64,000 bases of DNA, taken from contig BGKB01000035.1 in NCBI GenBank assembly GCA_003116975.1, positions 186,001 to 250,000 on the forward strand, read 5' to 3'. How positions within the stretch are numbered: the stretch's first letter is position 1; each line of letters starts with the position of its first letter. Positions 9,495 to 17,844 of the stretch are shown here, one piece after another. Source of the stretch: Aurantiochytrium sp. KH105 (taxonomy: Eukaryota > Sar > Bigyra > Thraustochytrida > Thraustochytriidae). A program made the translations under genes and the position numbers. A model generated the notes under the pieces. It had not been told where the DNA came from. It saw only the letters and a program-made list of their open reading frames with translations, and did not search any database.

Positions 9495-10694
9495 ATGACC
9501 GTGCGCATCTTCATACGGCAAGAGGGCCTCGACCAGCGTCGCGGGGTGATCTCGGACGCCATTCATAGCGCCATGCAAGAGGCGATCAATCTCCCGGCGG
9601 ATGAAAAGCGCCACCTTTTCGTGCCCTTCACGGCGGAGAATCTGATCGTGTCCGAGGGCAGGTCGGGGAACTACATGCTGGTGGAAATCCTGTTAGTGGC
9701 AGGGAGAACTGATGCCGACAAGGAGCGCCTAATTACTGCCGTGTTTACAAATCTAAAGGGCGCAGGCTTTGCGGTGGCGCACATAGAAGTGATCATTGTC
9801 GAGGCCCCTTTGGCCAGCTGGGGCTTTCGCGGCCGACATGGCCCGAGCGCCGTCCTGGACTACCTCCCGCCTGCCGAACGGGCTGCAAAGCGGTCTCTTG
9901 CAGAAAGTTTTCAGCTTGAGTCCCGGGCAGACCAACAACATGTGCCTGACAAGTCACAATCGCCACAGCAACAACACCAACAACAATCACAACAGCCGCA
10001 GACGCAGCAGCAACAGCAACAATCGCCGAGATCGAACGATCTCAGCGGCAAAGTGCGTAACTCCGGACACCGCCACGCAAGGGAATTCTGGAACTTGGGC
10101 CAGTTCCGGTCCATTCGGTCGACAGCCGAATCGCAGCACCACAAGCCAAGCAGTAGCGGCGCGACCGCCAAGGTCAGGCGTTGCATTGTCTGCTGTGAGA
10201 CGTGCAAAGCAGGCTCGATTCACCATCGCAGAGGGTACAAGACTAAGTTTGGTTGCTATACGTGTGCCCAGACGGCCGCAGCAGCTGTGCACGAGAGTGT
10301 CAAGGACGCTCTGATTTTGCCTCTCTGCCAGATTCCTCGCTTCAGACAATTTGGCGAAGAGCGCACATGCTTTGCCATCCACCACTCAGGAGACCCGTAC
10401 CCCGATCTGGCGTGCACGCGACAAGAGAAACCACGCGTGATCCCACCTCTTTTTAGTTACGCAAAGCGCACAAAGACAAACAAGGACCCCGTCGAAACGA
10501 ACGAATCGTCAACGAGTGCTCCGCAGCAGCGACAGCAATTGTCAAGTGACAAAAGCTCAGCATCGAGAAGCGACGACGACGCTGACAGGAACGATGGCAA
10601 TGGGGAGACAAACGGCGGCCAGGACGAAGTCAGGGCCCCAATGGTGCACGATAAAGGCGCGCATGTCGACATGCCGTCGCCAGAGAACTCTTAA
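9495..10694 (+). CDS. Tautomerase-superfamily-like domain fused to Gln-rich and Cys-rich tail
   Basis: A 399-residue protein. Residues 1-120 resemble the tautomerase/MIF superfamily (Tautomerase_2-like): a strand at the N-terminus, LPADEKRHLFVPFTAENLI, VEILLVAGRTDADKERLI, and VIIVEAPLASWGFRG, the last corresponding to the family's conserved WSFG-type ending. Family enzymes use an N-terminal proline as catalytic base; here the residue after Met is Thr, so normal tautomerase chemistry is doubtful. Residues 150-185 are Gln-rich. Residues 228-300 hold spaced Cys/His: C230-x2-C233, C254-x2-C257, C278, C292 and HH at 295-296. This spacing, with LC and TCF motifs, resembles the C-terminal Cys-rich zinc-binding domain of piggyBac-type transposases. 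The remainder is low complexity. Function unknown. Confidence 0.75.
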   Translation: MTVRIFIRQEGLDQRRGVISDAIHSAMQEAINLPADEKRHLFVPFTAENLIVSEGRSGNYMLVEILLVAGRTDADKERLITAVFTNLKGAGFAVAHIEVIIVEAPLASWGFRGRHGPSAVLDYLPPAERAAKRSLAESFQLESRADQQHVPDKSQSPQQQHQQQSQQPQTQQQQQQSPRSNDLSGKVRNSGHRHAREFWNLGQFRSIRSTAESQHHKPSSSGATAKVRRCIVCCETCKAGSIHHRRGYKTKFGCYTCAQTAAAAVHESVKDALILPLCQIPRFRQFGEERTCFAIHHSGDPYPDLACTRQEKPRVIPPLFSYAKRTKTNKDPVETNESSTSAPQQRQQLSSDKSSASRSDDDADRNDGNGETNGGQDEVRAPMVHDKGAHVDMPSPENS

Positions 10695-11605
10695 GGTGTT
10701 TCTTTTATCTGACGTGAATGAATTCGCTGGTGAACTCGCATCAATCATATTTTCTTACTTGTAATCCCAAGAGCCACCCGCCGTTTGGTGTACAACATAC
10801 CAAGGTGCGCTATTTCATCCTCGGGCCAGCTTTCATCGCCCTTTGCAGCGTCACGTCACAACTTGCCGAAAAACTCGTGACCGGTAGCCCCGGATATCCT
10901 ACATGATCAAAAAGAAAAAGGAAAACAGAAAAAAAAAAAAAAACCTCGTCGTGCAACTCGAAGAATAGGGCTCGCTCTCAACCGCCGCCGTTGGCCCCTC
11001 CCCGCCCGCGCTCGCGCCCGGCCGCGGCGCTGGCCGGCCCTCCGCCGCCTCTCCGCGCGGGCGCCGCAGGCCGGCGGCTCCCCTTCGGCTCCCGTGCGCG
11101 ACGTGGGCCCGCTCTGCGCGGCGGTCTCTCCGCCAGGGCCGGCGGCGGCGGCGCGGGCGGGGCGGCGGGAGCGCGGACGGAAGACGGAGGATAAGCGGGA
11201 AGATCTGGGCGAGTAAATAACGGAGGGTCGAGGATCGCGCGGCCGCCTGCCTGCATCATCGAGGCGAAGGCGGAAAGGGCTCAAGCAGGGAGAGAGAGAT
11301 GGAGACGCGGAGACCAAACCATCAACGACGACGCTTCGTGCGCGGCGAGCGTGCGAGCGTGCGTGCGTGCGTGCGGCGGCGGCGTGCGGGCGCGGCGCGA
11401 GGGCGCGGCGGAGCGGCGGCGCGGCGCGCTTCGGCGGTTTCCTGCGCGCGGCGGTTTTCTTGCGCGCGGAGAGGCGGCGGTCGGCGGCCAGAGATAGCGG
11501 AGGTTAGGGCGCGCGGCGCGAAAGGGAAAAAAGCAGAGCAGAGCAGAGCAGAGCAGCGCCAGGCAGGCAGGCAGCGGCGACGACGACGACGCGAGGGACG
11601 GCGCC
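10695..11605. other. Promoter and 5' UTR region of the ISWI gene
   Basis: This 911-bp stretch has an A15 run at 10929-10943, a GC-rich low-complexity tract from about 10980 to 11510, GTGC repeats near 11355-11372 and AGAGC repeats at 11534-11556 just before the ISWI start. No gene is supported. Confidence 0.55.
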
Positions 11606-14600
11606 ATGAGCGAGGAGCAGAAGGACGCCGCGGCGGCGCAGGAGGAGAAGACGGAGAACGCGCCCATGGAGGTCGAGAAGAACGCCGAAAGCAGCGCCGC
11701 GGAGGAGGCCAAGCCGCAGGAGGAAGAGAAGAAGGCCGACGTTGACGCGGCTGCGGCTGCTCCTGCTGCGGCTGCTCCTGCTGCCAGCGCAGGCGCCGAG
11801 GAGGCCAAGAAAGAGGAGGAATCCAAGAAGGAGGAAGAAGATAAGATGGACGTCGACGACGGCGCCAAGGAAGAGAGCAAAGAAGGCGCAGAGGCTGCTG
11901 CTCCTGCTGCCAAAGAAGAAGACCAAAAGGCGCCGGCCATCGGCGGCGAACTCAAGGTGCAGGCCCCAGAGCCCGACGCCGCCGCCGCTGCCGAGGGCGC
12001 CGAGGAAAGTGACATACCCGGATCACCCAAGCGAGGGACCGCCGAGGAAGCACAGCTCAAAGAAACCCTCGCCAAAGAGGAGGAATTCTCTCGCAGCGAG
12101 GCTCGGCAGATGCACGACTCTGAGCTCAAGCGCATCCGCGAGGCCCAAAACGCACGGCTTGCCAAGTCCGGAAAACGCAGCGCAGAGGCCAGACTCAAGT
12201 TTCTGCAGGAGCAGACGGACGTATTTGCGCGCTTCATGAACACGCCCGCGGCCGAAGTCCCCAAGAAAAAGGTGAAAAAGGCGAAGAAGGCACCCACGGG
12301 CGGATCCCGCGGACGCAAGACCGAAGAGGAGGAAGATGAGGAGCTCATGGCGGATTCGCTCAAGGGCAAGGTCCTCACCCGCCTGACCGTGCAGCCCAAG
12401 TGCATCGCCTTTGGTACGATGCGCCCGTACCAGATCGAGGGTCTGAACTGGATGATCAACCTCTACGAGCAAGGCATTAACGGCATCCTCGCCGATGAAA
12501 TGGGTCTGGGTAAGACCCTGCAGACCATTTCGCTGCTCGGATACCTCAAGAATGACCGCAACGTTAGTGGACCGCACATCATTATCGTGCCAAAGTCGGT
12601 CTTGGGCAACTGGCAGCGCGAGCTGGCGCGCTGGTGCCCGTCTCTGCGCGTCATCAAGGTTCACGGCAACCAGGCAGAGCGTGCCGAGCAGATTAAGACG
12701 ACCATGATTGCTGGCACTTTTGATGTGTGTGTGACCACCTACGAAGTTGTCCGTATTGAGCGCACCTCCTTTCTCAAGTTCAAGTGGCGCTACCTCATCA
12801 TGGACGAGGCGCACAGCATCAAGAATGAGCAGTCGCGCCTCTCGCAGGTCGTGCGCGAACTCGACACCGAGTTTCGCCTCCTCATTACGGGTACTCCGCT
12901 GCAGAACAACTTGCGCGAGCTTTGGGCCCTGCTCAACTTTTTGCTCCCCGAAGTTTTTGGCGATTCGGACGTTTTTGAGGACTTCTTCAAGATCGAGAAC
13001 ATGGCTGAAGAGAGCGTCGTGTCCAAGCTTCACGCAATTCTTCGTCCTTTCATGATTCGGCGCCTCAAGTCGGATGTTGAGGACGCCCTCCCGCCCAAGC
13101 GCGAAATCAAGCTCTTCACCGGTATGACCGAGATGCAGACGTACTGGTACAAGAAGACGCTGAGCCGTGACGTGGCGGCGCTTAACCAGCTCGGTGGCCC
13201 GGAAAAGACGCGTCTGCTCAATATTCTTATGCAGCTGCGCAAGGTGTGCAACCACCCCTATCTGTTCCAGGGAGCCGAACCCGGTCCGCCATACTTTGAT
13301 GGCCCGCATCTGTGGGAGAACTCGGGTAAAATGATCCTGCTCGACAAGCTGCTGTCCAAGCTCAAGGCGAATGGGGACCGTGTGCTCATCTTTTCGCAAA
13401 TGACGCGTCTTCTTGACATCCTTGAGGATTACATGCGCTTCCGCGGCTACCAGTACTGCCGTATTGACGGCCAGACCAAGGGTGAGGATCGTGACAAGTA
13501 CATGGCCGAGTACAACGAGCCGGGATCGAGCAAGTTCGTCTTTTTGCTCTCGACACGCGCCGGTGGTCTGGGCATCAACTTGCAGACCGCCAACATTGTC
13601 GTGCTCTACGATTCGGATTGGAACCCGCAAATGGATCTTCAGGCACAGGATCGTGCGCATCGTATCGGCCAAAAGAAGGAGGTCACCGTCTTCCGCTTCG
13701 TAACGGAGGGCACCGTCGAAGAGAAGATTGTTGAGCGCGCCGAGAAAAAGCTCTACCTCGATGCCGTCGTGGTGCAGCAGGGTCGTCTGCAGCAGCAAAA
13801 CAAGAACCTCGACAAGGACGAGCTTATGACCATGGTCAAGTTCGGTGCCGAGGCCATCTTCAAGACAACGGGTGCTTCGGTCACGGACGAGGATATCGAC
13901 CTCATTCTTGAAAAGGGTCGCCAGAAGACAGAGGAAACCAAGTCCAAGTACCAGACGGACGCGCAGCACAACTTGCTCAATTTTCGTCTCGACGATGGCG
14001 CCGGCACAGACACGTTCATGTTCGACGGCGAGAACTACCGCGGCAAAAAGGTCGGAAACTTTATTGCGCTGCCCCAGCGTGCGCGCAAGAAGAACTACGA
14101 CGTCAACGAGTACTACCGCGACGCTCTCAACACGTCAAACGAGACAAGCAAAAAGAAGGAGGCGCGTCTGCCCAAGGGCTTGACGATGCACGATTTTCAG
14201 TTCTTCCAAAAGGACAAGATTGAGGCCCTCGAAAAGAAGGAGCACGAGTACATCACGCAGCGCCGCGCCCAGATGCAACGCATCAAGGAGGCCAAGAACA
14301 ACGAGCGCCGCACCTCTTCGTCCTCGGCCGCCCCCGAGGCGGAGGGCGACAAGAAACCGCTCTCGGAGCGCCTCGAGGAAGAGCTCGCCACCATGGAGCT
14401 CTCTGCCGAGGAGCAAGAGGAGAAGGAGAAGCTCATCTCCGAGGGCTTTGGCTCGTGGAACCGTCGCGATTTTCGCGCCTACACCTCGGCCTGCGAGCGC
14501 CACGGCCGCGATGCACGCGATGACATTCTGGCCGACGTTGCAGAGGCAACGGGCAAGCCCAAGACGGAGATCCGCGACTACCACGACACCTTTTGGCGTC

Positions 14601-15238
14601 GTTACAAGGAGATCAGCGATCACGAGCGGATCATTGACCGCATCAAGAAGGGTGAGCAAAAGCTGGCGCGCCGCGCCGCCATCACGGAGGCTCTTGACAA
14701 AAAGGTCGCCCGCACCAAAAACCCATGGCAAGCGCTCACCATCAACTATGGCTCCAACAAGGGCAAGACATTTAGCGAGGAGGAGGACCGATTTCTTGTC
14801 TGCATGTTGCAGCGTCTGGGATACGGCGCTTGGGACCAGCTCAAGCAGGAGATCCGCAAGGCCTGGAACTTTCGCTTTGATTGGTTTTTCAAGTCGCGCA
14901 CCGCTGCCGAGCTTCAGCGTCGCGCAGATACCCTCGTGCGTCTCATTGAGAAGGAGCTCGAGGAGGAGACGAAAAAGTCCGAGGCTGGAAAGCGCACCAA
15001 GGCAAGCACCGCCAAGAAGGAATCTAAGGCGAAGGACAAGGGTTCCAAGGGCGCTAGTGCCGCCAAGGATGATGATGATGACGATGATGACGACAATGAC
15101 GACGAAGACGATAACAACGCCAACGACGATGATGACGCCAAGAAGGACGGTGACGATGACGAGGCCAAGGATGAAGATGACGACGAAGAGGCCAAGGAAG
15201 TCGCCGAGCCCAAGAAGAAGAAGCAGCGCAAGAAGTAA
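11606..15238 (+). CDS. ISWI: ISWI-type SNF2 chromatin-remodeling ATPase
   Basis: A 1210-residue protein starting at ATG 11606. It is the ATP-dependent nucleosome-sliding motor of ISWI complexes in the nucleus. Residues 1-170 are Glu/Ala/Lys-rich and disordered. The SNF2 ATPase has Walker A DEMGLGKT (about 297-304), the DEAH box (about 400-403), ITGTPLQN, and the helicase C lobe with LIFSQMTRLLDILEDYM (about 593-610) and DRAHRIGQKKEVTVFR (about 680-695). The ISWI-specific HAND region follows at about 790-880, then SANT (GSWNRRDFRAYTSACERHGR, from about 948) and SLIDE (FSEEEDRFLVCMLQRLGYG, from about 1056). The HAND-SANT-SLIDE set separates it from SWI2/SNF2, CHD and INO80 ATPases. A Lys-rich then Asp-rich tail (residues about 1140-1210), encoded by GAT/GAC repeats, ends in a KKKKQRKK-type basic stretch that could act as a nuclear localisation signal. 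Confidence 0.97.
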   Translation: MSEEQKDAAAAQEEKTENAPMEVEKNAESSAAEEAKPQEEEKKADVDAAAAAPAAAAPAASAGAEEAKKEEESKKEEEDKMDVDDGAKEESKEGAEAAAPAAKEEDQKAPAIGGELKVQAPEPDAAAAAEGAEESDIPGSPKRGTAEEAQLKETLAKEEEFSRSEARQMHDSELKRIREAQNARLAKSGKRSAEARLKFLQEQTDVFARFMNTPAAEVPKKKVKKAKKAPTGGSRGRKTEEEEDEELMADSLKGKVLTRLTVQPKCIAFGTMRPYQIEGLNWMINLYEQGINGILADEMGLGKTLQTISLLGYLKNDRNVSGPHIIIVPKSVLGNWQRELARWCPSLRVIKVHGNQAERAEQIKTTMIAGTFDVCVTTYEVVRIERTSFLKFKWRYLIMDEAHSIKNEQSRLSQVVRELDTEFRLLITGTPLQNNLRELWALLNFLLPEVFGDSDVFEDFFKIENMAEESVVSKLHAILRPFMIRRLKSDVEDALPPKREIKLFTGMTEMQTYWYKKTLSRDVAALNQLGGPEKTRLLNILMQLRKVCNHPYLFQGAEPGPPYFDGPHLWENSGKMILLDKLLSKLKANGDRVLIFSQMTRLLDILEDYMRFRGYQYCRIDGQTKGEDRDKYMAEYNEPGSSKFVFLLSTRAGGLGINLQTANIVVLYDSDWNPQMDLQAQDRAHRIGQKKEVTVFRFVTEGTVEEKIVERAEKKLYLDAVVVQQGRLQQQNKNLDKDELMTMVKFGAEAIFKTTGASVTDEDIDLILEKGRQKTEETKSKYQTDAQHNLLNFRLDDGAGTDTFMFDGENYRGKKVGNFIALPQRARKKNYDVNEYYRDALNTSNETSKKKEARLPKGLTMHDFQFFQKDKIEALEKKEHEYITQRRAQMQRIKEAKNNERRTSSSSAAPEAEGDKKPLSERLEEELATMELSAEEQEEKEKLISEGFGSWNRRDFRAYTSACERHGRDARDDILADVAEATGKPKTEIRDYHDTFWRRYKEISDHERIIDRIKKGEQKLARRAAITEALDKKVARTKNPWQALTINYGSNKGKTFSEEEDRFLVCMLQRLGYGAWDQLKQEIRKAWNFRFDWFFKSRTAAELQRRADTLVRLIEKELEEETKKSEAGKRTKASTAKKESKAKDKGSKGASAAKDDDDDDDDDNDDEDDNNANDDDDAKKDGDDDEAKDEDDDEEAKEVAEPKKKKQRKK

Positions 15239-15715
15239 ACAGCAACATTTACAGACGAGGCGTTGGGGTCCTCGTTGATGCTTTGGAACAAAACGAAACA
15301 AAAAAAATCATAATACTTACATACTTCCTATACCACCACCATCCTCTTGCTTGCGTGTCGTGAAGGGAGAGAAAAAGTTGTGCTCGGACTCCTCCCTCAT
15401 GTGTGCGCTTGTGTTCCGATTTTCCGTCCATGCTGCTGGCTGTTGATGCAGATGCTTTCATACACACCATTTTTCGACTCGACTCATGATGGGTTGGGCC
15501 AGACAGAGGTGGGTAAAAATTTATCGGAACGGCCAGCGCGCAAGACCACAAGACCAGGCTGCGTGCTTGTCGCTCACGCGCAGCCGACGGCGAGCGAGAG
15601 TACCTCCTGCCTGGCAGGCTCCGTCCTCCTCTGGCGACTGGCAGGTGGGCCAAGGCAGAAGGCCCGGCAGCAACGGCAGCGGCAACAGCAGCAGCTGCTG
15701 CCTCGAGGACCCCGC
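15239..15715. other. Intergenic region between ISWI and the two-TM protein gene
   Basis: Contains the ISWI 3' flank (A-rich at 15290-15307) and the 5' flank of the next gene, whose frame is open from 15347 with ATGs at 15446 and 15452. The open frame upstream of 15716 is low-complexity, ending in a CAGCAG/GGCAAC tract. I treat it as 5' UTR, but a longer N-terminus is possible. Confidence 0.45.
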
Positions 15716-17083
15716 ATGAGCGGAAACGTCGAACTGCAGCCCCTCGGGAGCGGCGGGGCGGGCAGCAGCAGCAACAACAACAACTCGGGCGGCCTTGCCA
15801 ACTTTAGTGGCGGGACGAGCCTGCGCAAAAGGTTTAGCAAGTCCGGAGACGGCCCGAACGGCGCTTCACGTGTCGAGAATCTCCGACGCCTCGGCGCGTC
15901 GAGCAGCGGCAATAGCAGCTCCGTCTACGGGGGTACAGTGCCTCTGGGCGGAGGAGGTAGCAGCCAAAACAACGCAGGCCAAAATGGCGCCGCAACAGCA
16001 GGGCCAGGAGCCTTTGGAAGCTCTCGACTCGTGTCTCCCCTGGGAAGACAAGCCATGGAGTCCGCGTTCGTATTACGTAATGATGGCTTGCAGCAACTTC
16101 CACTGCTCGAAAGCTCGCTCAAAAATCAGCAAAATGCTTCCATAGACGTCCGCGCCAAGCTTGAAGAGTATCAGGATGCAGTGGAAATTTTACGCGGACG
16201 CAGCGGGGGCTCTGCTTCAACGCGAAGGACCTCATGGGCCTTCATGTCTTTGATCATGGTCATTCTGCCAGTCTTGGTCATTGTCGTCATTTATCTGTTC
16301 ACTCGAGACAATACCTCCGAAACATCAGTCTCCGTACGAGAAATCTGTAACACGGAGGATTTAGAAGTTTGTCTGGAGGGTCTCGTCGCCCAGCTCCGCG
16401 ACGACTCGACTGCGGCGCTCCGATCACCCATCCACTATCTCTTTACTTTTGGTGCAATCGCCATCACATTTTTGCTGTATGGCTGCCTGTACAAACGGCG
16501 TCGACTCGTGCGTCAGCGACTTTTGGCCAGCCTCCCGAATAACTCGATTGATCTATGGACAGGTCATCGCAAGGGAAGCCGACGGCCCTATCAAACGACG
16601 CCCTTCAACTCGGAAATGTACATTTGTATTTTTGAATGTCTGCAGCGAGCAGTGCTGGCGCGCAACATTCAGCTCATTGTTGCAGAGAACGAGGTCATGC
16701 AGGGCAATACGCCCAGTCAGGACCTGAACTGGGGCTACGTCGACAGCGCGGGTGTTGGGCGCAAGGGCATGGGCAAGCTTTCGCGAGTGAACTTTAAGAG
16801 ATACACGGCCAAGTCTTATGAGTTCGTCAGCGAGCTTGCGGCCCGCGAGAACCCTGCCTACCAGATTCACTCATGGGAAACTGTTCGCGATTACATGGGT
16901 CGCTTGAAAACGCTCTGCAAACCTCCCGACTGCAGCGCCGCCATCAGCGAGCGTCGTTGCGACGAATTTGTCGCGCTCTATGAGGAGGCGCGCTTCAGTC
17001 CCGCCACTTTTGATACGGCAAAGTGGGATCTCGTTCGTCAGAACTTGCATTACTTTCACCAATACTTTGCGCCACACCAATGA
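15716..17083 (+). CDS. Two-TM membrane protein of unknown function
   Basis: A 455-residue protein from the ATG at 15716. The N-terminal 150 residues are Gly/Ser/Asn-rich and disordered. A hydrophobic segment (WAFMSLIMVILPVLVIVVIY, about residues 177-196) and a second one (YLFTFGAIAITFLLYGCLY, about 240-258) flank a roughly 45-residue loop with three Cys. The C-terminal 195 residues are soluble, charged and well ordered, including NFKRYTAKSYEFVSEL and DEFVALYEEARFSPATFDTA. The last motif weakly recalls the C-terminal part of the NICE-3/C1orf43 family (short N-terminal membrane anchor, cytosolic domain), but I would not assign it on that alone. Starts at 15446 or 15452 would add about 90 low-complexity residues. 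Confidence 0.75.
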   Translation: MSGNVELQPLGSGGAGSSSNNNNSGGLANFSGGTSLRKRFSKSGDGPNGASRVENLRRLGASSSGNSSSVYGGTVPLGGGGSSQNNAGQNGAATAGPGAFGSSRLVSPLGRQAMESAFVLRNDGLQQLPLLESSLKNQQNASIDVRAKLEEYQDAVEILRGRSGGSASTRRTSWAFMSLIMVILPVLVIVVIYLFTRDNTSETSVSVREICNTEDLEVCLEGLVAQLRDDSTAALRSPIHYLFTFGAIAITFLLYGCLYKRRRLVRQRLLASLPNNSIDLWTGHRKGSRRPYQTTPFNSEMYICIFECLQRAVLARNIQLIVAENEVMQGNTPSQDLNWGYVDSAGVGRKGMGKLSRVNFKRYTAKSYEFVSELAARENPAYQIHSWETVRDYMGRLKTLCKPPDCSAAISERRCDEFVALYEEARFSPATFDTAKWDLVRQNLHYFHQYFAPHQ

Positions 17084-17844
17084 GTCACGGCACGATTCAG
17101 TCCTCCCCAAAACAGAGCCAAGACAGAAAGGGAGAGGTTTCTGTGCAGTGAAGGGTCGAATCAGTGCAATCGCACCGTCTTTTGCTGAAGTCGTTGCTAC
17201 GGTCAAGTCAAGTCAAGTCAAAATCGTCGTTCACTGCAAGAGCCCGCGTTTCAAGTCCTTTCCGCGACGTATGGCCTGTCACACGTATTAGAGGACCGTC
17301 CGCGCGGGACCGAACCCTACCATGTTACGCGACGTGATAGCCAGCCGGCACCTGTTTTCTTTCTTTCTTTTCCCCTTTGGGATGTGGGGGATGCCGCTCG
17401 CGACAATTTATCCGTTCACCGCAACCCCAATTTCATTAGGGCCTGGCTAGACGAAACCCTAGGGTTTACGTTAGGGATGGGTGCGACTGCAGATCTCGAG
17501 CCGCCTCGTATCTCTGACTCTGTCTCTGCATCTATCGACAGGCTGCGATTGAGATATGCGAGGCGCGCGAACGCGTACTGCACGAGACCTTGACGATCTG
17601 GCTGCCCTCGAGGTCCAAGGCGACTTTGCAGCCTGAGAAGCTGCTCGTGCGACAAACGACGACGAGCGAGAGCAAAGAGCTTGCGAAAGGGAGTCAGGCA
17701 GCGCGGCGGCTCGTGTGCTCGCGCGCTGACAAGAGAAGCGAAGAAAGCCTCTGACTCGTGAGGGTGCAGGCGCGCGCGAGATTGGCCGCGAACGTGTGAC
17801 CGTCGGTCGTTGTCGCCGTCGCCGTCGCCGCCGCCGCCGGAGAC
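17084..17844. promoter_or_regulatory. Intergenic region with telo-box palindrome
   Basis: This 761-bp region separates two head-to-tail genes. It contains four AAGTC-type pentamers (about 17201-17221), a CTTT tract near 17353-17368, and the perfect palindrome AAACCCTAGGGTTT at 17454-17467, two inverted telo-box motifs, followed by a further TTAGGG at 17471-17476. No gene is supported. Confidence 0.55.
17454..17467. promoter_or_regulatory. Inverted telo-box palindrome AAACCCTAGGGTTT
   Basis: A perfect 14-bp palindrome of two head-to-head AAACCCT half-sites, 378 bp upstream of the EF-hand gene start. In plants and some protists, AAACCCTA elements bind Myb/TRB-type telobox factors in promoters. 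A binding role here is inference. Confidence 0.4.

Noticed and set aside
10745-10855. Minus-strand stretch encoding SWPEDEIAHLGMLYTKRRVA next to a GTAAG-like site, considered as a terminal exon
   Set aside because: Only about 35 codons, no partner exon or family match found, and it overlaps the 3' flank of the tautomerase-like gene.
15347-15715. N-terminal extension of the two-TM protein
   Set aside because: The frame begins at a non-ATG codon. The ATGs at 15446/15452 give low-complexity sequence unlike the ordered C-terminal domain, so I chose 15716, while noting the alternative.
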